Below, in pieces: positions 8,677-17,227 of a stretch of DNA of 49,157 nucleotides. The number at the start of each line of letters is the position of its first letter. The first letter of the stretch is position 1. The stretch lies in NCBI RefSeq assembly GCF_900169145.1, contig NZ_FXZD01000016.1, positions 1-49,157 of the forward strand, written 5' to 3'. Position numbers and translations under genes: made by a program. Origin of the DNA: Brevibacterium antiquum CNRZ 918 (GTDB taxonomy: Bacteria; Actinomycetota; Actinomycetes; Actinomycetales; Brevibacteriaceae). Below the pieces are notes generated by a model. That model was not told the DNA's origin and searched no databases. It saw nothing but the letters and a program-made list of their open reading frames with translations.

Positions 8677-10383
8677 ATGAAACGGCTGGCACTCGCAGCA
8701 AGCATCGCCTTGGCAGTCTCCAACATCGGATTCGGTCCGGCCGCCGCGAACACATTGACCACAACCGAAGTATTGGCTGCGCAGGAAGGCGCAGAGTCCG
8801 CGAGCGACGGTGCCGCCGATCCCGACACAGGCGCGACCGAATCCGAGGGCGACGCCGAGGCGGGGCAGGATGACGGACGCGAATCGAGCGATCCCGACGT
8901 CCCCGGCCCGCCCGCAGACGAGACGGCCTCTCCGGACGCCGATGAGGAAGGTGCGAGCAAAGACGGTGCCATCGACGGCGCAGAGGAATCCGAGGCGATC
9001 GATGCCAGCTTCTCTCTCGAGAAGACGGAGATGACCGCTGAAGAGATCGGTGACCCCAGCCAGGGGATCCGGTACACCGTCGATTCCCTCAAAGCCGGGG
9101 ATGTCGTCACCGCCGAACCTGGCGAGGCCACGTCGACGACTGTCGTCAGCGATGGTGCCTTCACCGGGACGATCCTCGGCAACACCGAGCTCAAGACCGG
9201 TGACACCCTCGAAGTCAGGGTCACCGTCAAACGAGACGGAGAGGAGTCGAAGACCTTCAGCAGCAGCGTCGAGGTCGTCGCTGCCGATGATGAGGATGCT
9301 GACCTCACGGTCTCGCCGGAGACTCAGAACCTGGACGACTTCATGAACGACGGTGTCCAGATCATTCTCGCGAACTGCGCGATGGATGACGAGGTCAATT
9401 TCCGCATCACTGGCAAGGACGACTCAGACACAGTCATCTGGGAGGACACCCAGAGGGCGGCAGGTGAAGATGCTGCCGGGCTCACCACATTCAGCCCCGA
9501 CACGGGTGGAAGCGGTTGGATCGGTGATTTCGTCGTCACAGCCTCCTGCGGAGACACAAGCGCGGAGACGACCTTCACCGTGACCGACACCGAAGGCGAG
9601 GATTCGAACTCAGTTCTCACCGTTTCGCCCAAGACTCAGGGCGTGCAGGAGTTCCTCAAGAACGGAGTCAACATCACGCTCGTCAACTGCGTCATGGATG
9701 ACGATGTGACATTCAGGGTGAGCACGAAGCATGACCCGGACACCACCATCTGGGAAGAAACGCAGAGGGCCGGTGAGGATGCAGCCGGATATGCCAATTT
9801 CGTCCCCGAAGGAGACGGCGGCCCGGGATGGGTCGATGGGTTCCTCGTGATGGCCTCTTGCGGAGATGTGAGCATGAAGACGACCTTCACGGTCACCGCT
9901 GACGAGGGCGTCGTCGACCCGAAACTCTCCATCGACCCGCAGAAGATCTCTGGTGAGGACTTCATCAAGCGGGACAAAGGGGTGACGATCACCGTCACAG
10001 AATGCCAGCCGGGCAGCGACGTCCAGTTCGAAGTCTGGGGGTTCGAACCCAGTGAGAAGCTCTACGAACAGACGGCGGAGGCGAACGAGAACGGTGCCGC
10101 GTCGGTCCAGGTCTACGGCATCGACAGCAGACCCGAAGCCTATGCCGGCACCTACAAGGTGATCACGGTCTGCATGGAGCACGCCATGAACGCCGAGTTC
10201 GTGGTGACTTCCGGTGGCGGCGCCGCGGGTGGTTCTGATGCGGGGCCAGACGATTCCGGCGATGCCGGTTCGATGCCGCGCACCGGTGCCGAACTCACCG
10301 GTCTCGGAGCAGGAGCGGCTCTCATACTGGCCGGCGCAGCGACGATCATCTTCGCCCGGCGCCGTGCACAGCTGGGGTCATGA
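8677..10383 (+). CDS. cell-wall-anchored repeat protein with MPRTG sorting signal
   Basis: A 568-residue secreted protein. Residues 1-27 look like a signal peptide (KR, hydrophobic core, AAA-type cleavage region). Residues about 35-110 are acidic and low in complexity. A domain at about 111-208 precedes three related repeats at 210-313, 314-416 and 417-515. Each repeat has one Cys early (NC or EC context) and one late (SCG or VC), suggesting one disulfide per repeat. The C-terminus is a sortase signal: MPRTG at 533-537, a hydrophobic helix at about 542-560 and an RRR tail. Met replaces the usual Leu of LPXTG. It is likely attached to peptidoglycan. No sortase gene is in the window. A GGAAGGA ribosome site precedes the ATG. 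The binding partner is unknown. Confidence 0.8.
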   Translation: MKRLALAASIALAVSNIGFGPAAANTLTTTEVLAAQEGAESASDGAADPDTGATESEGDAEAGQDDGRESSDPDVPGPPADETASPDADEEGASKDGAIDGAEESEAIDASFSLEKTEMTAEEIGDPSQGIRYTVDSLKAGDVVTAEPGEATSTTVVSDGAFTGTILGNTELKTGDTLEVRVTVKRDGEESKTFSSSVEVVAADDEDADLTVSPETQNLDDFMNDGVQIILANCAMDDEVNFRITGKDDSDTVIWEDTQRAAGEDAAGLTTFSPDTGGSGWIGDFVVTASCGDTSAETTFTVTDTEGEDSNSVLTVSPKTQGVQEFLKNGVNITLVNCVMDDDVTFRVSTKHDPDTTIWEETQRAGEDAAGYANFVPEGDGGPGWVDGFLVMASCGDVSMKTTFTVTADEGVVDPKLSIDPQKISGEDFIKRDKGVTITVTECQPGSDVQFEVWGFEPSEKLYEQTAEANENGAASVQVYGIDSRPEAYAGTYKVITVCMEHAMNAEFVVTSGGGAAGGSDAGPDDSGDAGSMPRTGAELTGLGAGAALILAGAATIIFARRRAQLGS

Positions 10384-10391
10384 TGGGTGAC

Positions 10392-10424
10392 CCGTCGGGT
10401 TGGTGAACATTCCCGGCCCGACGG
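10392..10424 (+). terminator. hairpin after the surface protein gene
   Basis: CCGTCGGG (10392-10399) pairs perfectly with CCCGACGG (10417-10424), nine bases after the stop codon. There is no T run, so termination is possible but not certain. Confidence 0.5.
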
Positions 10425-10451
10425 CGCGAACCACGTGACTCCAGATAGTAA

Positions 10452-10496
10452 TCGCACCCTGGCACTGAGACATGAAGTCGAAGTGCCAGGGTGCGA
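10452..10496. terminator. bidirectional hairpin between the surface protein gene and purQ
   Basis: A perfect 15-bp stem: TCGCACCCTGGCACT (10452-10466) with AGTGCCAGGGTGCGA (10482-10496), and a 15-base loop. It lies 13 bases after the purQ stop (minus strand) and 68 after the surface gene stop, so it can serve both convergent genes. Confidence 0.75.
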
Positions 10497-10509
10497 CCTA
10501 TTGTCTGAA

Positions 10510-11250
10510 TCAGCGCCCGTTGACGAGGGTGCGCACCGCCGAGGAGAAGAATCCCTGACCGTCGATGCCGCCACCGTCTTCGGGGCCGAACCCGGCCTCG
10601 ACGGCGTGTTCGGGGTGGGGCATGAGGCCCACGACGTTTCCGGCCTCGTTCGTGATGCCGGCGATGTTGCGCAGAGAACCATTGGGGTTGAGTCCCTGGT
10701 AGCGGAAGACCACACGACCGGAGCCTTCGAGCTCGTCGAGGACCTCGTCGGTGGCGACGAATCCGCCCTCACCGTTCTTCAGCGGAATGCGAATGGTCTG
10801 TCCCTGTGCATAGTCACCGGTCCAGGCAGTAGCCGTGTTCTCCACAACCAGTTCCTGGTCACGGCAGATGAAATGCTGGTGGTCATTGCGGATGAGGGCA
10901 CCGGGCAGCAGGTGTGATTCGCAGAGGATCTGGAACCCGTTGCAGATGCCCAGGACCGGCATACCAGCATTGGCGGCGGAGACGACTGACTCCATGATCG
11001 GGGCGAAGCCCGCGATCGCACCGCAGCGCAGGTAGTCACCGTAGGAGAACCCACCGGGCAGAATCACAGCGTCCACACCGGCAAGGGTGGAGTCGGCGTG
11101 CCACAGGTTGACTGGTTTGGCTCCCGCTAAGCGAACCGCACGTGCGGCATCCCGATCATCGAGTGTCCCGGGGAATGTCACGACACCGATCGAGACTCCC
11201 GACTCGGCACCCGCCTCGGCGGTGGTGGGATCCGTGATGACAGCCGTCAT
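10510..11250 (-). CDS. purQ: phosphoribosylformylglycinamidine synthase, glutaminase subunit
   Basis: A 246-residue class I glutamine amidotransferase that supplies ammonia for FGAM synthesis (step 4 of purine synthesis) with PurS and PurL. The nucleophile is Cys103 in GICNGFQIL, and [10 protein letters not shown] is also typical. The N-terminus has about 20 extra residues before IGVVTFPG. Its ATG overlaps the purS stop (TGATG), so the two are translationally coupled. purL, which often follows, is not here: a hairpin ends the unit right after purQ. Confidence 0.95.
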   Translation of the reverse strand: MTAVITDPTTAEAGAESGVSIGVVTFPGTLDDRDAARAVRLAGAKPVNLWHADSTLAGVDAVILPGGFSYGDYLRCGAIAGFAPIMESVVSAANAGMPVLGICNGFQILCESHLLPGALIRNDHQHFICRDQELVVENTATAWTGDYAQGQTIRIPLKNGEGGFVATDEVLDELEGSGRVVFRYQGLNPNGSLRNIAGITNEAGNVVGLMPHPEHAVEAGFGPEDGGGIDGQGFFSSAVRTLVNGR

Positions 11251-11504
11251 CAGGCTTCCTCGACGGCGCGAACGGCCACAACGTTCTCGATGACTGGGTT
11301 GGACAGAAGTTTCTCCGCGGCCTCACGAGCCTGTGCGAGAACCTCCTCGGTGACCTCACCGTCGACTTCGAGTTCGAAGCGCTTTCCCTGTCGGACCTCA
11401 CCGAATTCGGTGAAGCCGAGTCGGGACATTCCACCGGAGATCGCCTTCCCCTGAGGGTCAAGAATCTCGGGTTTGGGCATCACCTCAACGACGACACGTG
11501 CCAT
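11250..11504 (-). CDS. purS: phosphoribosylformylglycinamidine synthase subunit PurS
   Basis: An 84-residue protein, the normal size for PurS, with the opening [20 protein letters not shown] and the typical [10 protein letters not shown] segment. PurS bridges PurQ and PurL in the FGAM synthase complex. The ATG is preceded by AAGGAG at a spacing of about nine bases. The leader contains a small hairpin (11533-11547). Confidence 0.95.
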   Translation of the reverse strand: MARVVVEVMPKPEILDPQGKAISGGMSRLGFTEFGEVRQGKRFELEVDGEVTEEVLAQAREAAEKLLSNPVIENVVAVRAVEEA

Positions 11505-11532
11505 GCGTGTTCTGCTCCTTCAAGAAAGTGTT

Positions 11533-11547
11533 CGGGAGTTCCTCCCG
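11533..11547 (-). promoter_or_regulatory. small hairpin in the purS leader
   Basis: CGGGAG (11533-11538) and CTCCCG (11542-11547) can pair around a 3-base loop, about 30 bases upstream of the purS start codon and just before the AAGGAG ribosome site. It may be an mRNA structure only. A possible -10 (TAGACT on the minus strand) lies just upstream, near 11560-11565. No purine riboswitch fold was recognised. Confidence 0.3.
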
Positions 11548-11573
11548 CGCTCGCTGAAAGTCTATCAAGCGCG

Positions 11574-11591
11574 GAAGGCGCCCCCGCCTTC
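11574..11591 (-). terminator. hairpin between the amine oxidase gene and purS
   Basis: GAAGGCG (11574-11580) pairs with CGCCTTC (11585-11591) around four bases, 30 bases past the oxidase stop. It probably separates the catabolic transcript from purSQ. There is no clear T run. Confidence 0.5.
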
Positions 11592-11620
11592 GGTCCGAGC
11601 TGCGGACGTCACCGGCAGTG

Positions 11621-13033
11621 TCAGGAGTCGAAGCCCATGCCCACAGCATCGAGTGCCTTGAGCAGTGGACCTCGCCGGCCCTCGTTGCCGTCGGCCTTGA
11701 TGAGTGCGTTCGTCGTCATCTGGATGCCCAGCCAAGCCACCGGCTCGGGTGGGAAGGGCAGAGGCATTCTGCGCACCATCTCCAGCTGCGTCAGCTCGGT
11801 GTCCTGCCCAGACAGCAGATCGAGCATGACGGTGCCCGCGAAGCGCGAAGCGCCCACACCCAGTCCGGTGAAGCCGGCGGCCATTGCGACCTTCTTGCCG
11901 TAGGCCGTGGTGAAGAAGGAGAAGAACCGCGAGCAGGTGTCGATCGGTCCACCCCATTTGTGGCTGAACTTCAGGTCAGCCAGCTGGGGGAAGGTCTCGT
12001 AGAAATGTTCGGCCAGGGTCTCGAAGGTCTCCGGTCGCTGGTCGTACTTCCACGACACCTGCCGACCGTAGTGGTAGACGGCATCCCACCCTCCGAAGAG
12101 GATCCGATTGTCGGCTGAGAGCCGGTAGTAGTGGAACCGGTTCGCGCAGTCGCCGATGCCTTGCCGCCCGCCCCATCCGATGGACTCAAGCTGCTCATCA
12201 TCCAGCGGTTCGGTCATCAGGGCGTAGTCGTAGACCGGGACCGTGTGCAGACTGGCCCGTTTGAGCAGCGAGGGGAAGACGTTCGTCGCCAAGGCGACGC
12301 GCTTCGCCGAGATCGTCGCCGAGTCCTCGGCGTCCTGGCCGCTGACCTGCGAAGAGGTTGTGACCTGGACGGTGGACTTCCGGTCACTGACATCGGTGAC
12401 CTTCGTGCCTTCGAAGACCTCGACACCGAGCTCACGAATGACCCGCAGCAACTCCCAACACAGTTTGGCAGGGTTGACCAGGACGACCTCACGAGAGTCC
12501 CAGAGGGCACCCTTGTAGGTCGGGGACTTCACGATCTGAGCCAGTTCCTCCTGGTTGTAGAAGATGAAACCGGCCTCTGGGTCGTGTGCCTCCCGCAGCT
12601 CAGGGACCTGGTAGTCCTCTGTCGCCACATCGAGTTCACCGGTGCGTTCGAACTCGACGTCCATCTCGTATCTGGTCACTGCCTCCCCGATCGCAGCGAG
12701 GTTCTCGCGCCCCAGCTGCGCCAGACGTTCGTTCTCCTTCGGCAGATGAGACTCGCCATTGTCATAGCCGTGGGTCAGGCTGGCTGCGCAGAACCCGCCA
12801 TTGCGGCCAGAGGCGGCCCACCCGATCGAGTTCGCCTCAACCAGGACAACGTGGCGCTTAGGGTCACGCTCCTTGGCCTGCAACGCCGTCCACAATCCCG
12901 TGAAGCCACCCCCGACAATGACGAGGTCGGCCTCAAGGTCGCGGGCCAACGGTGGCAGGTGCTTCGGGCGCTGCTCGGAATCGAGCCAGAACGGCACGGT
13001 GGAAGCGTCGGCCAATGCGGCTGTGACGTCCAT
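11621..13033 (-). CDS. FAD-dependent amine oxidase (PuuB/DAO family)
   Basis: A 470-residue flavoenzyme of the D-amino-acid oxidase family. The dinucleotide motif DLVIVGGGFTGLWTAL lies at residues 36-51, then E70 at the end of the second strand, and SGRNGGF with the surrounding Gly-rich loop. A C-terminal GFTGLGVGASRFAG segment is typical of gamma-glutamylputrescine oxidase-like proteins. It probably oxidises an amine to an aldehyde with release of ammonia and H2O2. As last gene of the polyamine import cluster it would feed the aldehyde dehydrogenase at 19,076-20,572. The start is ATG at 13033, after AGAAGGAGA. The open frame runs further upstream but only through the GC-rich hairpin region. 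No glutamate-putrescine ligase gene (puuA) is in the window, so free putrescine or another amine may be the substrate. Confidence 0.8.
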   Translation of the reverse strand: MDVTAALADASTVPFWLDSEQRPKHLPPLARDLEADLVIVGGGFTGLWTALQAKERDPKRHVVLVEANSIGWAASGRNGGFCAASLTHGYDNGESHLPKENERLAQLGRENLAAIGEAVTRYEMDVEFERTGELDVATEDYQVPELREAHDPEAGFIFYNQEELAQIVKSPTYKGALWDSREVVLVNPAKLCWELLRVIRELGVEVFEGTKVTDVSDRKSTVQVTTSSQVSGQDAEDSATISAKRVALATNVFPSLLKRASLHTVPVYDYALMTEPLDDEQLESIGWGGRQGIGDCANRFHYYRLSADNRILFGGWDAVYHYGRQVSWKYDQRPETFETLAEHFYETFPQLADLKFSHKWGGPIDTCSRFFSFFTTAYGKKVAMAAGFTGLGVGASRFAGTVMLDLLSGQDTELTQLEMVRRMPLPFPPEPVAWLGIQMTTNALIKADGNEGRRGPLLKALDAVGMGFDS

Positions 13034-13118
13034 GTCTATTCTCCTTCTGTCTGTCGGTAAATGTGAGTAAGTCTGCGCCCCGGTGCGGGCCGCACGAAAC
13101 CTGAGCCCAGCCTCGGCG

Positions 13119-13147
13119 AGGGCCCGGGGCCCCGGGTCCCGGGCCCT
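13119..13147 (-). other. GC-only stem-loop between permease and oxidase genes
   Basis: AGGGCCCGGG (13119-13128) and CCCGGGCCCT (13138-13147) form a perfect 10-bp stem with a 9-base GC-rich loop. It lies six bases after the last permease gene and 85 before the oxidase start. It has no T run. It may stabilise the upstream message or lower transcription into the oxidase gene. Confidence 0.6.
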
Positions 13148-13152
13148 GGGGA

Positions 13153-14007
13153 TCATCCGGCCATGGTCTTGATGATCTCCGTTGAGCTGCCCCCGGTCTT
13201 GCGCAGAGCCAGGGCGCAGACGCCGAGCGCGATGAGAGTGAGCAGGAACATGAGAGTGGAGATCGCGGCGATCTCGGGCCGCAGCGCCACCTTGACCGCA
13301 GCGAAGATGTAGACCGGCCAAGGTGTCGAACCCGGCAGCTGGACGAAACTCGAGAGGATCGTATTGTCCAGGCTGAGCGTGAACGACATGAGGGCACCGG
13401 CGAAGATGCCGGGAGCCGCTATCGGCAGAGTGATATCTCGGAACCTCCGCCACACATTCGCACCGAGATCGGCCGCAGCTTCCTCAAGCTGACGATTCAT
13501 GCCGGCCAGCCGTGCACGGATGATGAAGGTCACGACCGCCATTGAGAACATCGCATGCGAGATGATGAGGCGAACCATGCCGTTATTGAACGGAGTCAGT
13601 CCCCAATCGACACCGAGGGTGACGAACCAAGGCAAGAAGGCGATGCCGTCGACGATCTCCGGGGTGAACAGCGTCGCGCCGAGGACGACGGTGAGTCCCA
13701 CTGCCCACCACACCCCACGCTTGGCCCGGGCCAGGGCGACACCGCCGATGGTGCCGAATATCGTCGCAACGATCGCCGACCCGACAGCAGCCTGGAGGCT
13801 CGTTAACACGGTGGCGACGATGACGTCGTTCTCGAGGCCGCTGACGTAGGCGTTGAAGCCGAACTCTTGGAAGTTCGCGAGAACCTTGCCGTTGTTGAAC
13901 GAGTAGGCGACGATGACAGCGATCGGAAGGAACAGGTAGATGAAGACGAGGATTCCCCAAGCGTTGAGGAGCCTATCGGTCAGCGGCTTGCGGATCGTGT
14001 AGGCCAT
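13153..14007 (-). CDS. potC: polyamine-type ABC transporter permease (PotC-like)
   Basis: A 284-residue inner-membrane permease with six predicted helices and the binding-protein-dependent transport loop EEAAADLGANVWRRFRDITL, the EAA motif that contacts the ATPase. The C-terminal part (LSLDNTILSSF) matches spermidine/putrescine PotC proteins. The start at 14007 follows GGGAGGG and lies one base after the stop of the other permease. It is the fourth importer gene in a row. Confidence 0.88.
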   Translation of the reverse strand: MAYTIRKPLTDRLLNAWGILVFIYLFLPIAVIVAYSFNNGKVLANFQEFGFNAYVSGLENDVIVATVLTSLQAAVGSAIVATIFGTIGGVALARAKRGVWWAVGLTVVLGATLFTPEIVDGIAFLPWFVTLGVDWGLTPFNNGMVRLIISHAMFSMAVVTFIIRARLAGMNRQLEEAAADLGANVWRRFRDITLPIAAPGIFAGALMSFTLSLDNTILSSFVQLPGSTPWPVYIFAAVKVALRPEIAAISTLMFLLTLIALGVCALALRKTGGSSTEIIKTMAG

Positions 14008-14008
14008 G

Positions 14009-14914
14009 TCAGACCCTCCCGTTCGAGATCGGAATACTGTTGGCTTTCGCCGCGATGAGCTGCCCGATCTTGAGCAGAGCGAAGCCGAAACCCACGACGA
14101 TGACGGTTGCGGCGATGAGGACAACAGCCATGGCCGAACCGAGTGCCCAGTTCTGAGCGGAATTGAACTGTTCGGCGATGAGCTGGCCGATCATCGACCC
14201 GCTTGCTCCACCGAGCACGGTGGCAGTGATGTAGTCGCCGTTGAGTGGGATGAACACGAGCAGGCAGCCCGAGATGACACCCGGCATCGCCATCGGCAGG
14301 GTCACCTTGAGGAAGGTCTTGACCTTGTTCGCGCCGAGGTCGTAGCTGGCTTCGCGCAGCTTGGTGCCCGAACGGTCGATGGCGACGAAGAGCGGCAGGA
14401 TCATGAGCGGAAGATAGTTGTAGACGACTCCGATCTGGACCGCTGTGTGGGTATAGAGGATGTCGATCCTCTCCTGGGTCAGGCCCAGTGCCAGCAGTCC
14501 TTCGGAGAAGAATCCGGTGGGGGAGAGGATGATCTGCCAGCCGAGTGTGCGGACGAGGAAGTTCGTCCAGAACGGCACCATGACCAAGGCTAGTGCGAGG
14601 CTGCGCCGCGCCGGTGCGATCTTCACCGCGATCCAGTAGGCGAAGGGCAGAGCGATGAGCAGGCAGAAGAACGTGCCGAGGAGCGAGATCCGGAGGGTCG
14701 CGAAGAAGGTCGACATGAAGGCCGGGGTCATCGCTTCGGGGAACCGGTCGAAGCTGAGTTTGTCGGTGGCCACTGCAGTGTAGATGTCGGGCTTGTAGCC
14801 GAAGCTGAAGAAGATCACCATCGCCACGGGGATGATGAAGAAGAAAACGACGTATGCCCACGTGGGGAACGACAATGCTGCAGGGCCGAAGACTCTGTTG
14901 CGAAGTGGAATCAT
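14009..14914 (-). CDS. potB: polyamine-type ABC transporter permease (PotB-like)
   Basis: A 301-residue permease with six helices and the EAA loop REASYDLGANKVKTFLKVTL. The segment IPLNGDYITATVLGG is characteristic of PotB/PotH proteins. The ATG overlaps the stop of the binding-protein gene by four bases (ATGA), which suggests coupled translation. It pairs with the PotC-like permease to form the channel. Confidence 0.88.
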   Translation of the reverse strand: MIPLRNRVFGPAALSFPTWAYVVFFFIIPVAMVIFFSFGYKPDIYTAVATDKLSFDRFPEAMTPAFMSTFFATLRISLLGTFFCLLIALPFAYWIAVKIAPARRSLALALVMVPFWTNFLVRTLGWQIILSPTGFFSEGLLALGLTQERIDILYTHTAVQIGVVYNYLPLMILPLFVAIDRSGTKLREASYDLGANKVKTFLKVTLPMAMPGVISGCLLVFIPLNGDYITATVLGGASGSMIGQLIAEQFNSAQNWALGSAMAVVLIAATVIVVGFGFALLKIGQLIAAKANSIPISNGRV

Positions 14915-16074
14915 GCTGCTCCCGACCTCCTTTTGGCCTCGGTGAGGATGTCGACTCGTGCCGCCATGCCTTCGTTGAAGATGCTGGCCTCGAGACGATC
15001 GAGGACCTTCTGGTCGGGGAAGATGAGATCGATATTGTCGAACTTGGCCTTCCTCGCTTTCTCCTCCGAGCCTTTGACCCCGATCGGGTAGCCGATGTAT
15101 TCGATCTGAGGCATGGAGTTCTCGGGGGAGATCATGAAGTTGATGAACTCATGCGCGGCATCGGGATGTGGAGCCCCGGTGGCGATCGCCCAGCAGTCCA
15201 TCCACAGGTTCGCTGAGGGAGTCGGGAAGACATACTCCCAGTCGTCGGGATTTTCGACCTCGTTGAACCCCTGTCGCGCATCGCCGTTGTAGGACTGCAT
15301 GAGGTCGAAGCTGCCCTGGATCATGCCCGTCGATGCACTGCCGAAGTACGCACGGACGTGGGGTGCGACCTCATCGACGATGATCTTCTTCGCTTCCTCA
15401 AGCTCCTTGTCGTCGGTCGTGTTGAGGCTATATCCGAGGGTGGCCAGCGAGATCGCTGCGAGCTCCCAGGGGTCGGAGAGCAACGAGGTCCGTCCGGAAG
15501 CCTCGCCACCGGCTGCGTCGATGAAGTCCTGCCAGGAGGTCATCTCACGGGAGATGACATCGGTGCGGTAGGCATAGCCGGTTGTACCCCAGGCCTTGCA
15601 GATCGTGTACTTGTTGCCGGGGTCGAAATCCTGGTCAGTGAAGTTCGGATCCATGTGGGAGAAGTTCGGAATCAGCGATAGGTCCAGGGGCTGGAGCAGG
15701 TCGTGGCCGGCGAATCTGTCGATCTGGGACCCGGTCGGGACGACGACGTCGTAGCCGGAAGTGCCGCGACTCGAGGACAGCTTGGCGATGAGCTCTTCGT
15801 TCGACCCGTAGGAGTCGACTTGGAGGAGAACGTCGAAATCGTCGCGGAACTGCCCCAGCAGATCTGGAGAGTCGTAGTCGCCCCATGTGTAGAGGTTGAG
15901 CTTTGACTCGATCTCACCGTCGATCGGCGGCGAGGCGGCCATCGACGTATTCCGCCCGCAGGCGGTCAGTGCCCCGAGGCCGAGGACGCCGAACCCGGCC
16001 AGAGCTGCTCGGCGCGTGATCGCGTCGACCTTGTGGTTCGGTGCGAGGACATTGATCGGGGAGTGCTCATTCAT
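14911..16074 (-). CDS. potD: polyamine-type ABC transporter, substrate-binding lipoprotein (PotD-like)
   Basis: A 387-residue solute-binding protein. Near residue 22 is a Tat-type twin-arginine [10 protein letters not shown], then a hydrophobic stretch and the lipobox LTAC, so it is probably exported folded and lipid-anchored. The mature part has the family landmarks [20 protein letters not shown] and [11 protein letters not shown]. The start (ATG at 16074) overlaps the end of the ATPase gene by eight bases; a longer open frame upstream lacks a signal peptide at its start. The ligand is probably putrescine or spermidine, but family members also bind other cationic compounds. Confidence 0.87.
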   Translation of the reverse strand: MNEHSPINVLAPNHKVDAITRRAALAGFGVLGLGALTACGRNTSMAASPPIDGEIESKLNLYTWGDYDSPDLLGQFRDDFDVLLQVDSYGSNEELIAKLSSSRGTSGYDVVVPTGSQIDRFAGHDLLQPLDLSLIPNFSHMDPNFTDQDFDPGNKYTICKAWGTTGYAYRTDVISREMTSWQDFIDAAGGEASGRTSLLSDPWELAAISLATLGYSLNTTDDKELEEAKKIIVDEVAPHVRAYFGSASTGMIQGSFDLMQSYNGDARQGFNEVENPDDWEYVFPTPSANLWMDCWAIATGAPHPDAAHEFINFMISPENSMPQIEYIGYPIGVKGSEEKARKAKFDNIDLIFPDQKVLDRLEASIFNEGMAARVDILTEAKRRSGAA

Positions 16075-17227
16075 CAGCGAACACCGCCACCGCATCTGAG
16101 TCCCAGGCCAGCGCGACCTCATCTCCCTGGTCGAAGATTTGAGCGCCCGCCGCCGGGACTCGAGCGAGGACTTCGTCGTTCGTTCCCGAACGCACCATGT
16201 ACTGAACGACATCGCCGAGGAACGAGGTGGAGATGACGATGCCGGGTGCGGTGTTCGGCGTTGTTCCGGCGGCAGAATCGGCTCCGGTGACTCGCATTCG
16301 CTCGGGCCGGATGGCGGCCTGAACTGCAGAGCCCTGACGCAGCGGTCCACCGCTTGAGGAGGAATGTGCTGTGGCAGGCTTGGCCTCAACCGCACTCGTG
16401 TGCATCACCGAGTTCTTACTCTGCAGCGTGGCACCTGAATCTCCTATTTCGGAGACGGTGACCGGGATGAAGTTCTGTTTGCCGATGAAGCTCGCGACGA
16501 ACCGATTGCCCGGCTCCTCGTAGATCTCCTCCCCACTGCCTATCTGCTGGATGACTCCGTCGTACATGACGACGATGCGGTCACTCATCGCCAGTGCCTC
16601 GTCCTGGTCGTGGGTGACGAAGACGAATGTCGTCCCAAGCTTCGTGTGGAGGCGTTTGAGCTCGAGCTGCATCTCCTCCCGCAGCTTCCGGTCAAGGGCA
16701 GACATCGGCTCGTCGAGGAGGAGAACCTGCGGACGGTTGACCAGAGCCCTGGCCAAAGCGATGCGCTGCTGCTGACCGCCCGAGAGCTGTTCAGGTTTGC
16801 GGCCGGCGAAGTCCTCCATCTGAACGAGCGCCAGGACCTCACGAACGCGATCGGCGATCTCCGCTTTCGGAGTCTTGGACTGCTTGAGCCCGTAGGCGAT
16901 GTTGTCGGCGATGTTCATATGCGGGAACAACAGGTAGGACTGGAACACCGTGTTGACCGGACGCCGGTGCGGGGGAAGGCTGACGATGTCCTTGCCGGAA
17001 AGCAGGATTGCGCCGTCGGTCGGGACCTCGAACCCGGCGATCATGCGCAGCAGGGTCGTCTTGCCGCAGCCCGAGGGGCCCAGCAGTGACAGGAACTCGC
17101 CCTTGCGCACCGACAGATCGAGCCTCTCGATCGCGGTGTTGTCCCCGAATACCTTCTTCACTCCCTGAATCTCCAGGTGTTCGAGCTGGGTGGGCGCCGT
17201 TGTGTCGGCAGTGGCTGTCGTGGTCAT
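16067..17227 (-). CDS. potA: polyamine-type ABC transporter ATPase (PotA-like)
   Basis: A 386-residue ATPase. The N-terminal 240 residues carry Walker [10 protein letters not shown], signature LSGGQQQR, Walker [13 protein letters not shown] and the H-loop [11 protein letters not shown]. The C-terminal 140 residues are the TOBE regulatory domain of the spermidine/putrescine group. Its ATG overlaps the amidohydrolase stop by four bases. It powers uptake through the two permeases encoded downstream. Confidence 0.92.
   Translation of the reverse strand: MTTTATADTTAPTQLEHLEIQGVKKVFGDNTAIERLDLSVRKGEFLSLLGPSGCGKTTLLRMIAGFEVPTDGAILLSGKDIVSLPPHRRPVNTVFQSYLLFPHMNIADNIAYGLKQSKTPKAEIADRVREVLALVQMEDFAGRKPEQLSGGQQQRIALARALVNRPQVLLLDEPMSALDRKLREEMQLELKRLHTKLGTTFVFVTHDQDEALAMSDRIVVMYDGVIQQIGSGEEIYEEPGNRFVASFIGKQNFIPVTVSEIGDSGATLQSKNSVMHTSAVEAKPATAHSSSSGGPLRQGSAVQAAIRPERMRVTGADSAAGTTPNTAPGIVISTSFLGDVVQYMVRSGTNDEVLARVPAAGAQIFDQGDEVALAWDSDAVAVFADE

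Noticed and set aside
13034..13453. Longer reading frame for the FAD oxidase, starting at 13453
   Set aside because: The extra 140 codons cover the GC stem-loop and the potC gene in another frame, are unlike any domain, and ATG 13033 has a good ribosome site.
16075..16395. Longer reading frame for the PotD-like protein
   Set aside because: It would bury the Tat/lipobox signal 107 residues inside the protein and overlaps the ATPase gene.
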